This document shows positions 49,441 to 60,100 of a DNA stretch of 64,000 nt, piece by piece. The DNA is from Imbricaverruca yamaguchii (lineage: Eukaryota; Arthropoda; Thecostraca; Neoverrucidae): contig JAOTOL010001561.1 in the NCBI GenBank assembly GCA_034440575.1, positions 606,501 to 670,500 on the forward strand, written 5' to 3'. Both the position numbers and the translations under genes were made by a program. Every line of letters starts with the position of its first letter. Position 1 is the stretch's first letter. The notes beneath the pieces are model-generated. The model was not told the DNA's origin and did no database searches. It saw only the letters and a list, made by a program, of their open reading frames with translations.

Positions 49441-50292
49441 TTATGTGATATACCAAGGCGTCGTTTGCGAGTTTAGTTGCGGCCGTAGATTACGTATGTG
49501 TAGAGATTCGAGGACCTTCAGATCAGCGTTGTCCCTGGCTGTTGCTAGAATTTCTACTTTGAAGTTTGTGTTAGTGTCACTGTGTTCCATGTTAGAATGT
49601 TTGTCGATCATGTGTTCGCCTAAAGGTGTGAATTCTCTCCGAAGTCTGGCATCTCCCAAATGCTCATTGTACCTATCCATGATGCAACGTTTGGTTTCTC
49701 CGACATCAAATATTCCAAGACAGCGGTTGCACGTTATTTTATAAACTACGTTTTTCCGCGTGCATCTACCTTTGAGCCCGTTGCTACAGGTGTGGCACCT
49801 TCGTCTACCAGCAGGGCATGGCGACAATTCCAGGGTTGAGCGGACCAGGTAAGATTTCAGCGTAGGTCCGCTAGTCCAGGCTACCCTAACATGATTTAAA
49901 TGAGACGAACGGATAGCTGCATTTACCTGTCGACATAGTTGGTCATCGACAAAAGGAAGTCTCATGTAGACATAGTTGTGATTGCTACATGCTCGATGCC
50001 GACGTTGCCCACTTATCCTACTCCTGTTGTGAGGGTGGACACCACGAGCGGCGGAGTGTACCCGATGTGCTGGGTGTCCGTTTTCCAGGAAAAGAGTTGT
50101 CATCTTCGCAAGGCTCCGCTCGCACGAAATAGTATCGGAGGAGACTCGTGCTGCTCTCCTCATTTGGGATGTTAAAACGGCCTTTTTAGTGGTCATCGGG
50201 TGGGCCGAATCATAGTGCAAGATGATGGGGGCTGCCATTGGTTTAAAGTGCAGTTCGGTGGTGTAGCTACCATCAGCCTGAACTACAAACAA
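49441..50292 (-). pseudogene. Penelope-like C-terminal part: RT thumb and GIY-YIG endonuclease
   Basis: An intact frame of 283 codons from 50292. Residues 1-110: end of RT (TTKKAVLTSQMRRAARV and FLENGHPAHRV are typical of the thumb). Residues 159-191: cysteine-rich linker (CPAGRRRCHTC then C177, C188 and C191). Residues 182-262: GIY-YIG endonuclease, with VVYKITC, FDVGETKR (in place of GIY...YIG), R207 in RYNEH, and E262 in LESLHIRNLRPQLN as likely catalytic residues. The first motif lacks a tyrosine at the YIG position (F195-D-V-G), which may weaken activity. The true start lies upstream of the frameshift at about 50330. Confidence 0.85.
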
Positions 50293-50330
50293 CGTATCAA
50301 GGAAAGGAATCGAAGTGCTATGAGCAGTTC

Positions 50331-51153
50331 TAAGGTGAACTTGATGCTGGAGTGTTGTTGGCTAATTTCTGCAAAGAAGTCGAGCAGAGAGGCCAATCCA
50401 TGTGTCCAAACACCAAAAATATCGTCTATATACCTCATGTAGAGAGCTGGCTTCAAATCATACGACGCTAAGAAGATCGACTCAAGGCGGTGCATAAATG
50501 CAATCGCTAAAGGAGGTGCACATCGATTGCCCATAGCCACTCCTTTCATTTGCTTGTACATGGAGTTACCGAAACGTATGAGGTTATTGTTGAAAATACC
50601 TGTTAGTAATTTCACAGTCCTGTACCCTAATCCCGATGAGACAGATATCATCCAGATTGTCCTCGATTAGGCGAATTACAGCATCTATTCCCTCCTTTAT
50701 CGGAATACTGCCATATAAATTTGTGACGTCCATGGTGAAAACAATACTGTCCTCTGGAAGTTTGGTAGGAAACGTTTCTTTCACCCTCTGTAGGTACGAC
50801 TCCGTGTTTGCCAGATGGGCGGGAACAAACGCTAGTATCTGGACAAGAATCTTGCTCAAGAACCAAGATAGCTTGTCTAGGGGATCATCACTCGCCGAGA
50901 CTATGGGGCGCAGTGGAACCCCTAGTTTGTGGTTTTTGGGGAGCCCGTATAATTCCGCTGTGCGGATCGAATGAGGAAAGAGAGATAAAACTGTGTCTTT
51001 ATGTAACTTCCCGGATAAAGCTTCATTGATAATAGTACATGTTTCGATTTCGAGACGTTTGGTAGGGTTTGGTTGGGAAGGAATGCTCTGACAATCGTCC
51101 GTTATTGTCCTGGCCTTTTCAATGTAATCCGTTTTGTTTAGCATGACGGGACA
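50331..51153 (-). pseudogene. Penelope-like reverse transcriptase
   Basis: The frame 51144-50584 starts at LNKTDYIEKA and contains YGLPKNHKLGVPLRPIVSAS (fingers), LANTESYLQRVK and FTMDVTNLYGSIPIKEGIDA (palm, first catalytic D). A frameshift near 50640 moves it to the frame 50651-50283, with GNSMYKQMKGVAMGNRCAPP and RYIDDIFGVW (the catalytic Y-x-D-D box). A second shift near 50330 leads into the endonuclease part. The order and motifs are those of Penelope RTs, which relate to telomerase. The element likely cannot move in its present state. Confidence 0.85.
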
Positions 51154-51165
51154 AGGGCAGATACC

Positions 51166-51964
51166 GGGGAAGGGGTGGGAGACTGGGGGAAGGTGCCTTC
51201 ATGTGAAAAGATGGCTCCCCTCTAACCGGAAAGATGCTCCCTCCAGGTAGGCCCGACTGCACCCCCCGCACTTTTCAGCCAATGGCTGAGAGGAAAGTCT
51301 TCCCCACGCCAGATGAAAATTCCTGGATCCGCCGCTTTGTGGAGGGAGGGGGGATGGGAAATGGTGCCTGTATTCTTTGTTCAGAAAAAGTGTAATGCAT
51401 ACTTATAATTACAATTACAATTTGAGGGGAAGAAAGTCCGACGATCCTGGTTCTGAATATTCTTCTTAATCTTCTGAACAAACAATTAGAACGAAGGAAA
51501 AACTGATTTCGCGAGGAAAGAAGAGTCCCTTTTCGAAATGTATTCAACCAAATCTGGAGACTTGTATACATATATATATATATATACCATGGCGTCGTCG
51601 CGAAATTTTTCCAGGGGAGCAAAGTCGAAAGGGGGCCTCCTGCTTCCCGAAAGGGGGCCTCCATTGTGTTAGGGTCACCTATTGACCTTTAGGCTTAGTA
51701 TGGTGTGGGAAGGGAAAACATTATTTCATATTGGTGTCTTGTTTGTTCTTGGCATGGTGCATCATTTACTCAAAACGCAATGCTAATAATCATTTTTCGC
51801 TGAAAACTGGGCCACACCAGGGTATAAATAAGTAATATGTGGATAAATGCCTACGTGTCAAAACAAACCAACGTCTCAATGCTTTCTCGACCAGAAGATT
51901 CTTCCTGCTGGCCTCTAGATTGCAGTGAGTTGGCGGGGCTGGTGCTAAGCGTACCTTACAGGTG
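51166..51964. other. unique sequence, nothing recognised
   Basis: A short TA tract at 51570-51586; no gene seen. Confidence 0.4.
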
Positions 51965-52695
51965 TCTCTCATTGATCAACCCACTTTTTATGTCCACAAA
52001 GTATAACTGAATATAGCTAGATTCATCACCGTTGATGCAGATGTCAGATCCGCCATTTGACCTCAGGTCACCTATATAGGAGCACTTTATTAGGTCATTA
52101 CCTGCTCCAGTTACCGGAACCGGGCTCCCATCCCGACTGATCCGTTGGGCGGGTCGGCACAATCGGCTTTGCAAAGAAAAGAGTGAAATGCATGAATAAA
52201 GTATGGAAACGCTTAGCACACAATGACAAACAGTAGATTTCGGGATGTATAGGGAGTAAAGTGACATCAATCGCATGACAGTCATTTGCATTTATGACAC
52301 ATTCCATTTGACCAAGTTTGGTTCCATTAGCCTATCATGAACTTGACCTGACTTAACCTCGGCGACCTAACATGACTTTTAAATTATATAGCATAACAAT
52401 ATGCATCAAACAAGTCGCTAGTTTTGCCAAGACACGTCCATTTTGCTAATATACGGGAAGCGCATCAGCGCCGATATTTGTGATCTGGCGCTGATAAAAT
52501 TTTAAGATTTTAGCGACCCTAACTCGAAAAATTGTCGGTTGATTTACAATTTTTCTTACTTCAAACAACGCGCCGGTCATTTATTGGAAGGAAGCTACAC
52601 AAACAATGGCGTATATCGGCCGATAAAATCTGGAGTTATCTAAGAAAAACCGGAGGGGTGGGCGGATTTCGACCCCCCTCCAGTGCCCGTGTTAA
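51965..52695 (-). mobile_element. TTAA MITE, family 2, inverted truncated copy
   Basis: Its end GTGTTAA (TTAA at 52692-52695) is preceded by CCCCTCCAGTGCCC, the family-2 terminal repeat. Going down, it follows 38105-38765 in reverse, including GGTCACCTATATAGGAGCA. The match fades below about 52040, so the other terminus is lost. Confidence 0.7.
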
Positions 52696-53285
52696 GACTC
52701 GACGGGCTACCGATGGGAGTTTTGGGTTCCGAGCGCGATATTTTGGGGGACCGGTTCGAGTTTGTGGGATGCGTTGTACTTGGCTGTTTCCCCAATGCGA
52801 TTTTCGGCTTCCTGTTACAAGTTTTCGTGCCTCGGAGCGAGTTTTCTGGGGCCCACCATATTTAGTTGAAGACCCCTGGGCGAGTTCTAGTGGACCAACG
52901 CGAATTGTGGTCGCCCCAGCAAGACTTATGGAGCCCCAGCAAGATTCTTGAGAACATATCCCTCTCAGGAGTGAGGAGACATTTGCCCCTTTGATATGCC
53001 ACTGCGGCCACTAAAGGGATATTTTTTTTGGTCCTAAAATGACATTCCGGTTAAGAATGATTTTTGGAGCAGCAGCAGCATTTTAGGCGCAGCGCGATCT
53101 TCTGGGCCTGCAGTGTGATTTTCCAGGGCTGCGACGCGACTTTTTTAGGCCAATGTCGTCTATTGGGCCCGACGTCCTTTGCTTGGATCCTTAGCGCGAA
53201 CTTTAGCGGCCTCAACACTTCTTGGTGGTCCAATGCGTTTTGGGTGTTTTTGGCATCATTGTTGGGTCCCCAGGGCGATTATCCA
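52696..53285. other. unique sequence
   Basis: Open frames without recognisable family. GGCCC/GGGCC and TTTT words alternate irregularly. Confidence 0.4.
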
Positions 53286-53985
53286 TGTCTGATTGTTTTT
53301 CGTTTCTCCAGCTTTATTTGTTTTGGTCACAATGAGACTGTTGTGGAACGACCCGTACTGCCCATAGAGTGACTTTCATAGTCCGGCCGTGCATTTTGGT
53401 ACTCCCAGGCTCAGCGCGGTTTTCAGGGGCACCAGCCGGATCTTTTTGGTCCATATCATGCTAGTCAAGTACCCCGGCACGACTTCTACTATTCCTTTGG
53501 GGCTTCTTCTTGCAAATTATATGCCTCATTTCCCGTCTTATCCCGCGCCGTCTTTCTGGTCAAATCCTCCCAACCCCGTCTCGGGGGGGTTGAAGCCCCT
53601 ATCTAAAATCTAAACTAAGTGTCGCACGAAAACGAAAGCGGTGCCACCGGAAAGCGCTCGGCGAGTAGGGTCCGGGTCCAGCCTCCAAAGCAATATTCCC
53701 CCAAAAGTGACGTCACCAGGGTAGCTAGATTTTCACGACTTTTCACGACTTACATTATGTTTTTGACTCTGGGGAGTTCATTTTGGGGATATATGGAAAA
53801 AACAAAAGTTACTTGGAATGAGGACAGGACAGCGAAATCGACCAGGTATATCATTTTTTTGGACCACCGAAAAATAAAATATTTTGTTTGTTGATGTTTC
53901 AAAATTTTGAGTTTTCAAGTTTTCTTAAATTTTGCTTTTCAAATGGGTAGAGCAGACCGAGAAACGTTGTCGGAAGGCAACTTCC
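53286..53985 (+). repeat. left copy of a local duplication
   Basis: Matches 55004-55690 at an offset of about 1720 bases. It spans about 250 bases of flank (from TCTCCAGCTTTATTTGTTTT) plus the start of a family-1 MITE, so flank and MITE were duplicated together. Confidence 0.8.
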
Positions 53986-54378
53986 CTAACACAAAAGTGC
54001 TTACTTTAGCCAGAATCCTGTTTTGATCTACAATTTTGGAAATACGCAAAATTTATATGTAGTCAAAAACGAAAAAAAATGAAAAATTCCGCTTGTACGA
54101 TTTAGTGCATCCGTAATGATAAGCAAACGCTGAAAGTTTCCTTAAAATATCTGTATCCGTTAGAGCGTGACGACTGGTTGAACTTTTGGAGGTGACCTCA
54201 CTTTAGCTTGACTAACTCGTTAACCCTAGACAACATGACCTAAACATTTTGAATCAACATGTGAAATTGATGTGGGAAAAGGTATGCCAAATTTCGGTGC
54301 GCTGCCGCGCGCCGTTCGTCCGCTATCCGCGAATAACCTGAGGGGGCGGTTGAAGACCCCCGAGACGGGATGGGTTAA
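53538..54378 (+). mobile_element. TTAA MITE, family 1, copy 3
   Basis: Starts TTATCCCGCGCCGTCTTTCT (target mutated from TTAA) and ends GAGACGGGATGGGTTAA at 54378. Full length, about 841 bases. Confidence 0.75.
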
Positions 54379-55003
54379 GTATCTCGTCCCATTTCTGGAG
54401 CCTCTTTACCAGTTTTCAACGATTCATTGTGTGTCCTATCCTATTGTGTGTCCTATCCTATTGTGTGTCCTTCCTTCAAACTCTTTCCCTGGAACTCTAT
54501 TTCTCTTATAGAGTACTTTTTCAAATTAGGGGCCTCCTCTCACGTCTTGAGGGCCTCCTGCTTTGGGTGTTGATCCGAACTTTTCCCATCTTAAGGGTGG
54601 CCTCTTATCTCCTGGTGGGCTTTCTTTCTCCGAGGTGCCTTCTTCAAAATTACAGGCTACCTTTCCTGTAGCAGTGGCCTTGCTATTTCCCGGGGACCTT
54701 TTGGCCGTCTTCGAGCCTTCTTTTCCCGCCTGAAAGCCATGTTCTGATTCAATGGCATTTTTATTATGTTATGGTCCTCCTCGTTCATCATGGGGTCTCA
54801 TTTCCAATCTTGTGTCGTAACTTCCGAAGTAGGTGCATCCTGGCATGTCTCTGGGTATCCTTTTTATCTCAGTGGAACCTTGTCCGTTTTGGTGCCTGCT
54901 TTTGCGTCCGAAACCTCATCTCATATCCGGGAAAAGTGGCTAGGGGTAAGTTGCTGTCTCAAATCGAAAGGTTGTGGGTTCGATTCTGATTGTTCGACCC
55001 ATG
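54379..55003. other. spacer between duplicated segments
   Basis: Includes a short GTGTCCTATCCTATT triplication near 54430-54470 and the tRNA-like boxes listed separately. Confidence 0.5.
54936..54986 (+). repeat. tRNA-like A and B boxes, possible SINE or tRNA relic
   Basis: GTGGCTAGGGGT (A-box-like, 54936-54947) and GGTTCGATTC (B-box, 54977-54986), preceded by AAAGGTTGTG, resemble a tRNA-derived SINE head. No cloverleaf with paired acceptor arms was found. Confidence 0.35.
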
Positions 55004-55690
55004 CCTGATTGTTTTCGTTTCTCCAGCTTTATTTGTTTTGGTCACAATGAGACTGTTGTGGAACGACCCGTACTGCCCTATAGTGACTTTCATAGCCCGG
55101 CCGTGAATTTTGGTACTCACAGGCTCAGCGCGGTTCTCAGGGCACCAGCCGGATCTTTTTGGCCCATATCATGCTAGTCAAGACCCCGGCACGACTTCTA
55201 CTATTGCTTTTGGGCTTCTTCTTGCAAATTATATGCCTCATTTCCGTCTTATCGCGCCGTCTTTCTGGTCAAATCCTCCCACCCCGTCTCGGGGGGTCGG
55301 TTGAAGACCCCTATCTAAAATATAAACTAAGCGTCGCACGAAAACGAAAGCGGTGTCACCGGAAAGCGCTCGACGAGTAGTGTCCGGGTCCAGCCTCCAA
55401 AACAATTTCCCCCTAAAAGTGACGTCACCAGGGTAGCTAGATTTTCACGACTTTTCACGACTTACAGTTCTTGACTCTGGGGAGTTCATTTTGTGGATAT
55501 ATGGAAACAAACACAAAAGGTATTTGGAATGAGGAAAGGACAGCGAAATCGGCCAGGGATATCATTTTTTGGACCCCCCAATTTAAAAAAAAAAAAATAA
55601 ATTTCAAAATTTTGAGTTTTCATGTTTTCTGAAATTTTCCCTTTCCAATCGGAAGAGCAGACCGAGAAACGTTGTTGGAAGTCAACTTCC
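55004..55690 (+). repeat. right copy of the local duplication
   Basis: Matches 53286-53985 with small indels, covering both unique flank and MITE start. Confidence 0.8.
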
Positions 55691-55909
55691 CTAATAAAAA
55701 GTGCTTACTTTAACCAGAATCCTGTATTTGATCTACAATTTGGCAAATACGCAAAATTTATATGTAGTCAAAAACGAAAAAAAGAGAAAAATTCCGCTTG
55801 TACGCTTTATTGCATCCGTAAAGATAAGCAAACGTTGAAAGTCTCATTAAAATATCTGTATCCGTTAAAGTGTGACGACTGGTTGAACGTTTTGGGGGTG
55901 ACCTCACTT
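55258..55909 (+). mobile_element. TTAA MITE, family 1, copy 4, interrupted
   Basis: Starts like copy 3 and follows it until GGGGGTGACCTCACTTT at about 55909, where the A-rich 3' tail of a LINE begins. The remaining 200 bases of the MITE are not found on the far side. Confidence 0.75.
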
Positions 55910-56363
55910 TTTTTATTTCTTTTTCTTTTTAATTCCCCTACCCATTAATAGGTAGGCAGGAGTGCCCTTCCATACCCGTGCGACCTAATTACGTTAAATT
56001 CCAAGGGTGAGAGGTAGGTCATGGTAAGCAAATCAAGGCAGGTCACACCACTCCCCGCTCCTGTTTCTTGCTGGACAGATCCCGCCACCAGATATAAGTA
56101 AAAGATGTTCCTGAAGCCCTCTCAGACAATTAGCAATGCTAGTAACGTCTTCGAGGGCTCCACGAAAATAACTGCTATAGGTGTTAATGGGGAAATGATA
56201 CAAAATCATAACCTTGCACATGCATTTCCTAAACTACTACTACACTAAGGAGAAAGGACGACCAAGTATGAAGAGGAAGAAAGAAAAGAAAACATGATTC
56301 TTAAACGAAAATGTCCAAATGATACCAGATCACCATGCATAGCACATTACCATTACCAACATA

Positions 56364-58228
56364 TTATTGAAAAAGTTCATATTTTCTAATAGTGTATTGT
56401 CTGATGTGTTTCTTCAAGATCATTTTACTCCTAGGTACATCATCAATCCTGTGGAAGTGAGAGCAGATTATTTTATTCCAGGCTTTTGGTGCAATAAAGG
56501 GTAATGGAAACATTCTATAATTGATATCAGAAAAGGGTATTTGAAAATGTTGTCTAACTCTGAGGCCACCTTGGTCATAAAGTTGAAACATATTAGAAAG
56601 AGGTGCTGGTAATGATTGATTTAGAAAACCTAGCATGATGTAAATACATTACTCATCAACTATGTCCAGAAACTTTAGAACTCTATGTTTAATAAACAAT
56701 TCATTTGTATTGTATAAGTACGGTTTCTTATCAACAATCCTAATAACACGCTTCTGCAACTTAATAATTTTATCAAGCTTAGAGTGATACGTACTTCCCC
56801 AGACAACAGAACAGTAATTTAAATTTGGCAATATTAGATAATTATACAGAAGAAGCAATTCACAAGTTGATAAAAAGTACCTAGACTTGCCTATAATTCC
56901 AATATTCCTACTAAGTTTTGAAGAGATGGCATTTATATGGCTTTTCCATGTCATGTCTTCATCAATAAATACACCTAAATATTTTATACAGCTATGCCTT
57001 CTAATATTGGAAGTATTTATTTTGACATGAAGGTCATCACATGGTTTCCTGGAAAAAATTTGATATCCAGTCTGCTCAGCATTAATAGATAATCTGTTGG
57101 TATGAAACCATGTAATTATTTTGGGTATTACCTCCTTTACTTTACTTTGTAATTCAGAATGATCATTAGCTGTAATAGTTACGGCAGTGTCGTCTGCAAA
57201 TAGGTAAAAGCTAGCCAAATTGGAAACATTGCAGAGATCGTTAATATATAAAGTAAATAGTAGAGGTCCAAGAATGGAACCTTGAGGAACACCTTTTGTG
57301 ATATGTAATGATTTGGAGATGATGTCATGTATCTTGGTTCTTTTAGATCTATTTGATAAGTATTAGGCCAACATTTTATATATATTTCCTCTAAAGCCAA
57401 TAAGGTTCAATTTTTGTCACAAAATGCTGATGCTGACGGAGTCAAAAGCTTTTTTTTAAATCAAGATACAGAGTACAAACTAATTTATTATTTACAAGGG
57501 ATTTAGTTACTTCGTTATGCATCAGAGCAATTGGCATGTATGCGCTGTGTTTTTTTTTCTGAAGCCGAATTGCAATGGGTGCATGATATTACTTTCATTT
57601 AGAAATGATGATACCCAAAAGTGTATTAATCTTTCCAGTACTTTCGAAAATATTGGTAGCAAAAAGATTAGCCTATAATTAGTAAATTGATTATTTTCCC
57701 CTGCTTTATATACAGGAATTATAACTGCAGATTTTAATATATCAGGGAATATTGCAGTGTTCAGACAAAGATTAAAGAAATATGTTAGATGTTGCAAAAT
57801 ACTTCTATATGTTCCAATCAAAATTTTTGTACTAATGTTTTCCATACCTCCACCAACAGGGTTTAAAGTCTTAATAATGTCTTCAATGTGAGCATCATTA
57901 ACAGAAGGAATATTGTTAATGCTTGCATAATTAGGCTGTGTAAGATAATTTAATGGACTGATGTGTGTCGCAGGTATTTTTGTTTCCAACTCACTACCTA
58001 TCGTTGAAAAAAATGTATTAAATTATCAGGTATTTGTTCATTTACACAGGTAGCCCCAGAGTTATCAGCAAAACGCATTAGAGGAACAGTTTGCAATTCA
58101 TTCATGTTGATATTTTCATTCAAATACTTCCATGTTTTTTTGCCATCACCTTTGCTATCCTGAAATGCCCTCTTGTAATATAATCGTTTCGCATTCCTAA
58201 GCACATTGCAAAGAATGTTCCTATACAT
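56364..58228 (-). pseudogene. LINE reverse transcriptase and C-terminal region
   Basis: Pieces on the minus strand: KGDGKKTWKYLN (58228-57998, linker); IIKTLNPVGGGMENISTKIL and RLIFLLPIFSKVLERLI, QFGFRKKNTAHTC (57989-57522, fingers); KGVPQGSILGPLLFTLYIND and FYLFADDTAVTI (about 57300-57170, with catalytic ADD); KYLGVFIDEDMTWKSHI, LLYNYLILPNLNYCSVVWGS and KLQKRVIRIVDKKPYL (to 56649); and a C-terminal tail with AWNKIICSHF (56636-56364). At least three breaks: near 57520-57440, around 57180 in the alternative frame, and before 56640. Confidence 0.8.
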
Positions 58229-58560
58229 TTTGTATTTATTTTCATTCAGTAAAATTTTATTCCTAATATATTTTGCATATAGTTTATTTTTTGTATTTAT
58301 TGAACACAGAAGTGCAGGGGTTACCCATAGTTTAATTGGATTCTTTCTTCTACTGGGTGTAAAAGTTCTAGATAATTTTTTATACCTGTTTCATAAGCCA
58401 TAATAAGTTTGTTGCATGCTTGATTAGCATCAATCTCATCTTGAAAGGCTTCCAAGTACTAATGAGGTGATCATTTAATTCACTGATTTTATTCTTATCA
58501 AAGACTGTCACTGAATGTCTTGTTATAGTTGTGCTTTGAATTAATGACAGATTAAGAAAA

Positions 58561-58609
58561 ACTGGAAAATGATCCGATAAGTCTCATGACTTATCGGATC
58601 ATTTCCAGT
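58561..58609. repeat. snap-back palindrome, 21-22-base arms
   Basis: Left arm 58561-58582 and right arm 58589-58609 are complementary except for one extra A in the left arm; the loop is CTCATG. It lies inside the endonuclease region next to the SDH motif and truncates it. Confidence 0.9.
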
Positions 58610-59238
58610 AGAATTCCTGAACTGTTCACGACATTAACATCATTTATAAATATACTATCCAAAAGGGCATCAAAATTATTAGAAATCCGGGTCGCTTTCG
58701 AGATGGTTGGGAAAAATCCATAGGAATTTAACATATTCATAAAACTAAATATGGGTTTGTCAGAGTGATATTTCAAAAGATTGTAATTGAAGTCCCCTGC
58801 TATGACACATGTATACTTAGTGTTTTCCAATGAATCAAGTACTTTTTCCAAGTAGTCCATAAATAAAGTATGGCTCAGGTTTGGAGGTCTATATATTTCC
58901 CCCAATATGAATCTCTTTGCTGGTACACCCAACTTCATTTTGATTTCTAGAAAACTTGTCTCAAAATGATCACTCTCCAGGTCTTTTCTTTCCCTAGCCT
59001 CATATATATTACTTACATATATTGCTGTACCTCCACCTTCACCTTCTTTTCTACTAGATGCAAAAATATTATATTTTTTTAGACTAAAGTATTGCTCTAA
59101 ATCTTTCTTCAACCATGTCTCTGACACACAAATAACTGACCAATCAACTTCCAAATTTGCTAGAAGATTAATAACATCATCAAATTTATTCTTGAGGGAC
59201 CTTGCATTGATATGAAGTACTGAGAACCCAACATTCAA
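58591..59238 (-). pseudogene. LINE apurinic-type endonuclease
   Basis: 215 codons. Motifs: SVLHINARSLKNKFDDV (first catalytic N), ICVSETWL (catalytic E), GGGTAIYV, GEIYRPPN (Y/R), CVIAGDFNYNL (catalytic D-x-N) and SIFINDV. The frame ends just before the expected SDH motif, because a snap-back palindrome (58561-58609) places a stop there; SDHFPVFLNLS follows after the palindrome. An L2/CR1-type element is inferred from the overall pattern. Confidence 0.85.
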
Positions 59239-59482
59239 GTTAAGTGGTTGAGGTAATTAATAATATTTACACTGTGACAGTATATGTTCATGAGGAGGGT
59301 ATTTATCACTCAAATCATTCCCTAGCAACTCCAATGTAGCTCCTTCAAGTTTAAGCCCACTCATTAATCAGGGAATGAGCCAACTGGAAATGGTGATTAG
59401 TTCTGGAAAAGGAAAACTTGGAATAATAATTGCGCATGAACAATGAACTGGAACACAAAATGGACAATGAATTTTTGGACAA

Positions 59483-59525
59483 AACAGGGTAGTAGAACAC
59501 CAACAGGGTGTTCTACTACCCTGTT
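59483..59525. repeat. snap-back palindrome, 19-base perfect arms
   Basis: AACAGGGTAGTAGAACACC at 59483-59501 and its exact complement at 59507-59525, loop AACAG. The right arm is the normal CR1-like 3' sequence of copy C. Confidence 0.95.
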
Positions 59526-59938
59526 GGTGAGGAAAGCTTGCCTTAACCTTGTTCTGCTGTGGTTAACTTTAATTTTGAATTTATGACCTCTAATTGCACC
59601 ATTTCTGTTAAATTCAATCATTTCCCCAAGGCATCCCCTCTCCAGACCATGGACAAATTTAAAGACCTCGATGAGATCTCCTCGCAGCCTTCTATATCTA
59701 AGTGAAAACATATTAAATTTCTTCAATCTTTCCTCATATGCCAGGTTGCTTATGCCCTTAACCATTTTTGTAGCCCTCTTTTGTACTCTCACTAAAAGCC
59801 AACAATCTTTTTCATAGCAGGAGACCAAGCTTAGACGCAGTATTCCAAATGTGGCCTGACGTATGCACAGTAAAGCTTCCTGATCACTTCCTCACTTCTG
59901 TATGATACATTCCTATTTATTGCCCCGATCATTCTCAG
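59502..59938 (-). mobile_element. CR1-like LINE, copy C, C-terminal fragment
   Basis: Minus-strand frame 59828-59397 gives ISNLAYEERLKKFNMFSLRY and GAIRGHKFKIKVNHSRTRLR, the same C-terminal domain as copies A, B and D. The element stops at the palindrome at 59483-59525, so its usual 3' tail is missing. Its 5' break at about 59938 abuts the 5' end of copy D, head to head. Confidence 0.85.
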
Positions 59939-60100
59939 TTTCAGGAATATTTCAATGGTGTCAGCCAAGGCAATAGAACCTCAAAGTCAGCAAATAGGGA
60001 CAGCAGTAGTTCAAGGAGACAGAGTGATAGTTCATCTAGTGATAAAAGAACTCCTCAGTATGGAAAAGCCAAAGGTGTTTATGGAGCATTTGTTAAGTGT

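Larger units (their letters stand above)
49010..51165 (-). mobile_element. Penelope-like element, 5'-truncated, with RT and GIY-YIG endonuclease
   Basis: Coding pieces below. After the endonuclease stop at 49441 comes about 260 bases of tail and then the terminal segment (49010-49200) shared with 25731-26550. The 5' part of the element is missing: similarity to Penelope RT fades at about 51165. Two frameshifts break the polyprotein. Confidence 0.8.
55910..59390 (-). mobile_element. L2/CR1-like LINE, near full-length ORF2
   Basis: Endonuclease and RT parts are described below. The 3' end has an A-rich tail (AAAAAGAAAAAGAAATAAAA on the coding strand) abutting MITE copy 4 at 55909. The 5' limit lies between 59239 and 59400. 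It differs from the CR1-like family at 59940-63029 in sequence and tail. Confidence 0.8.
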
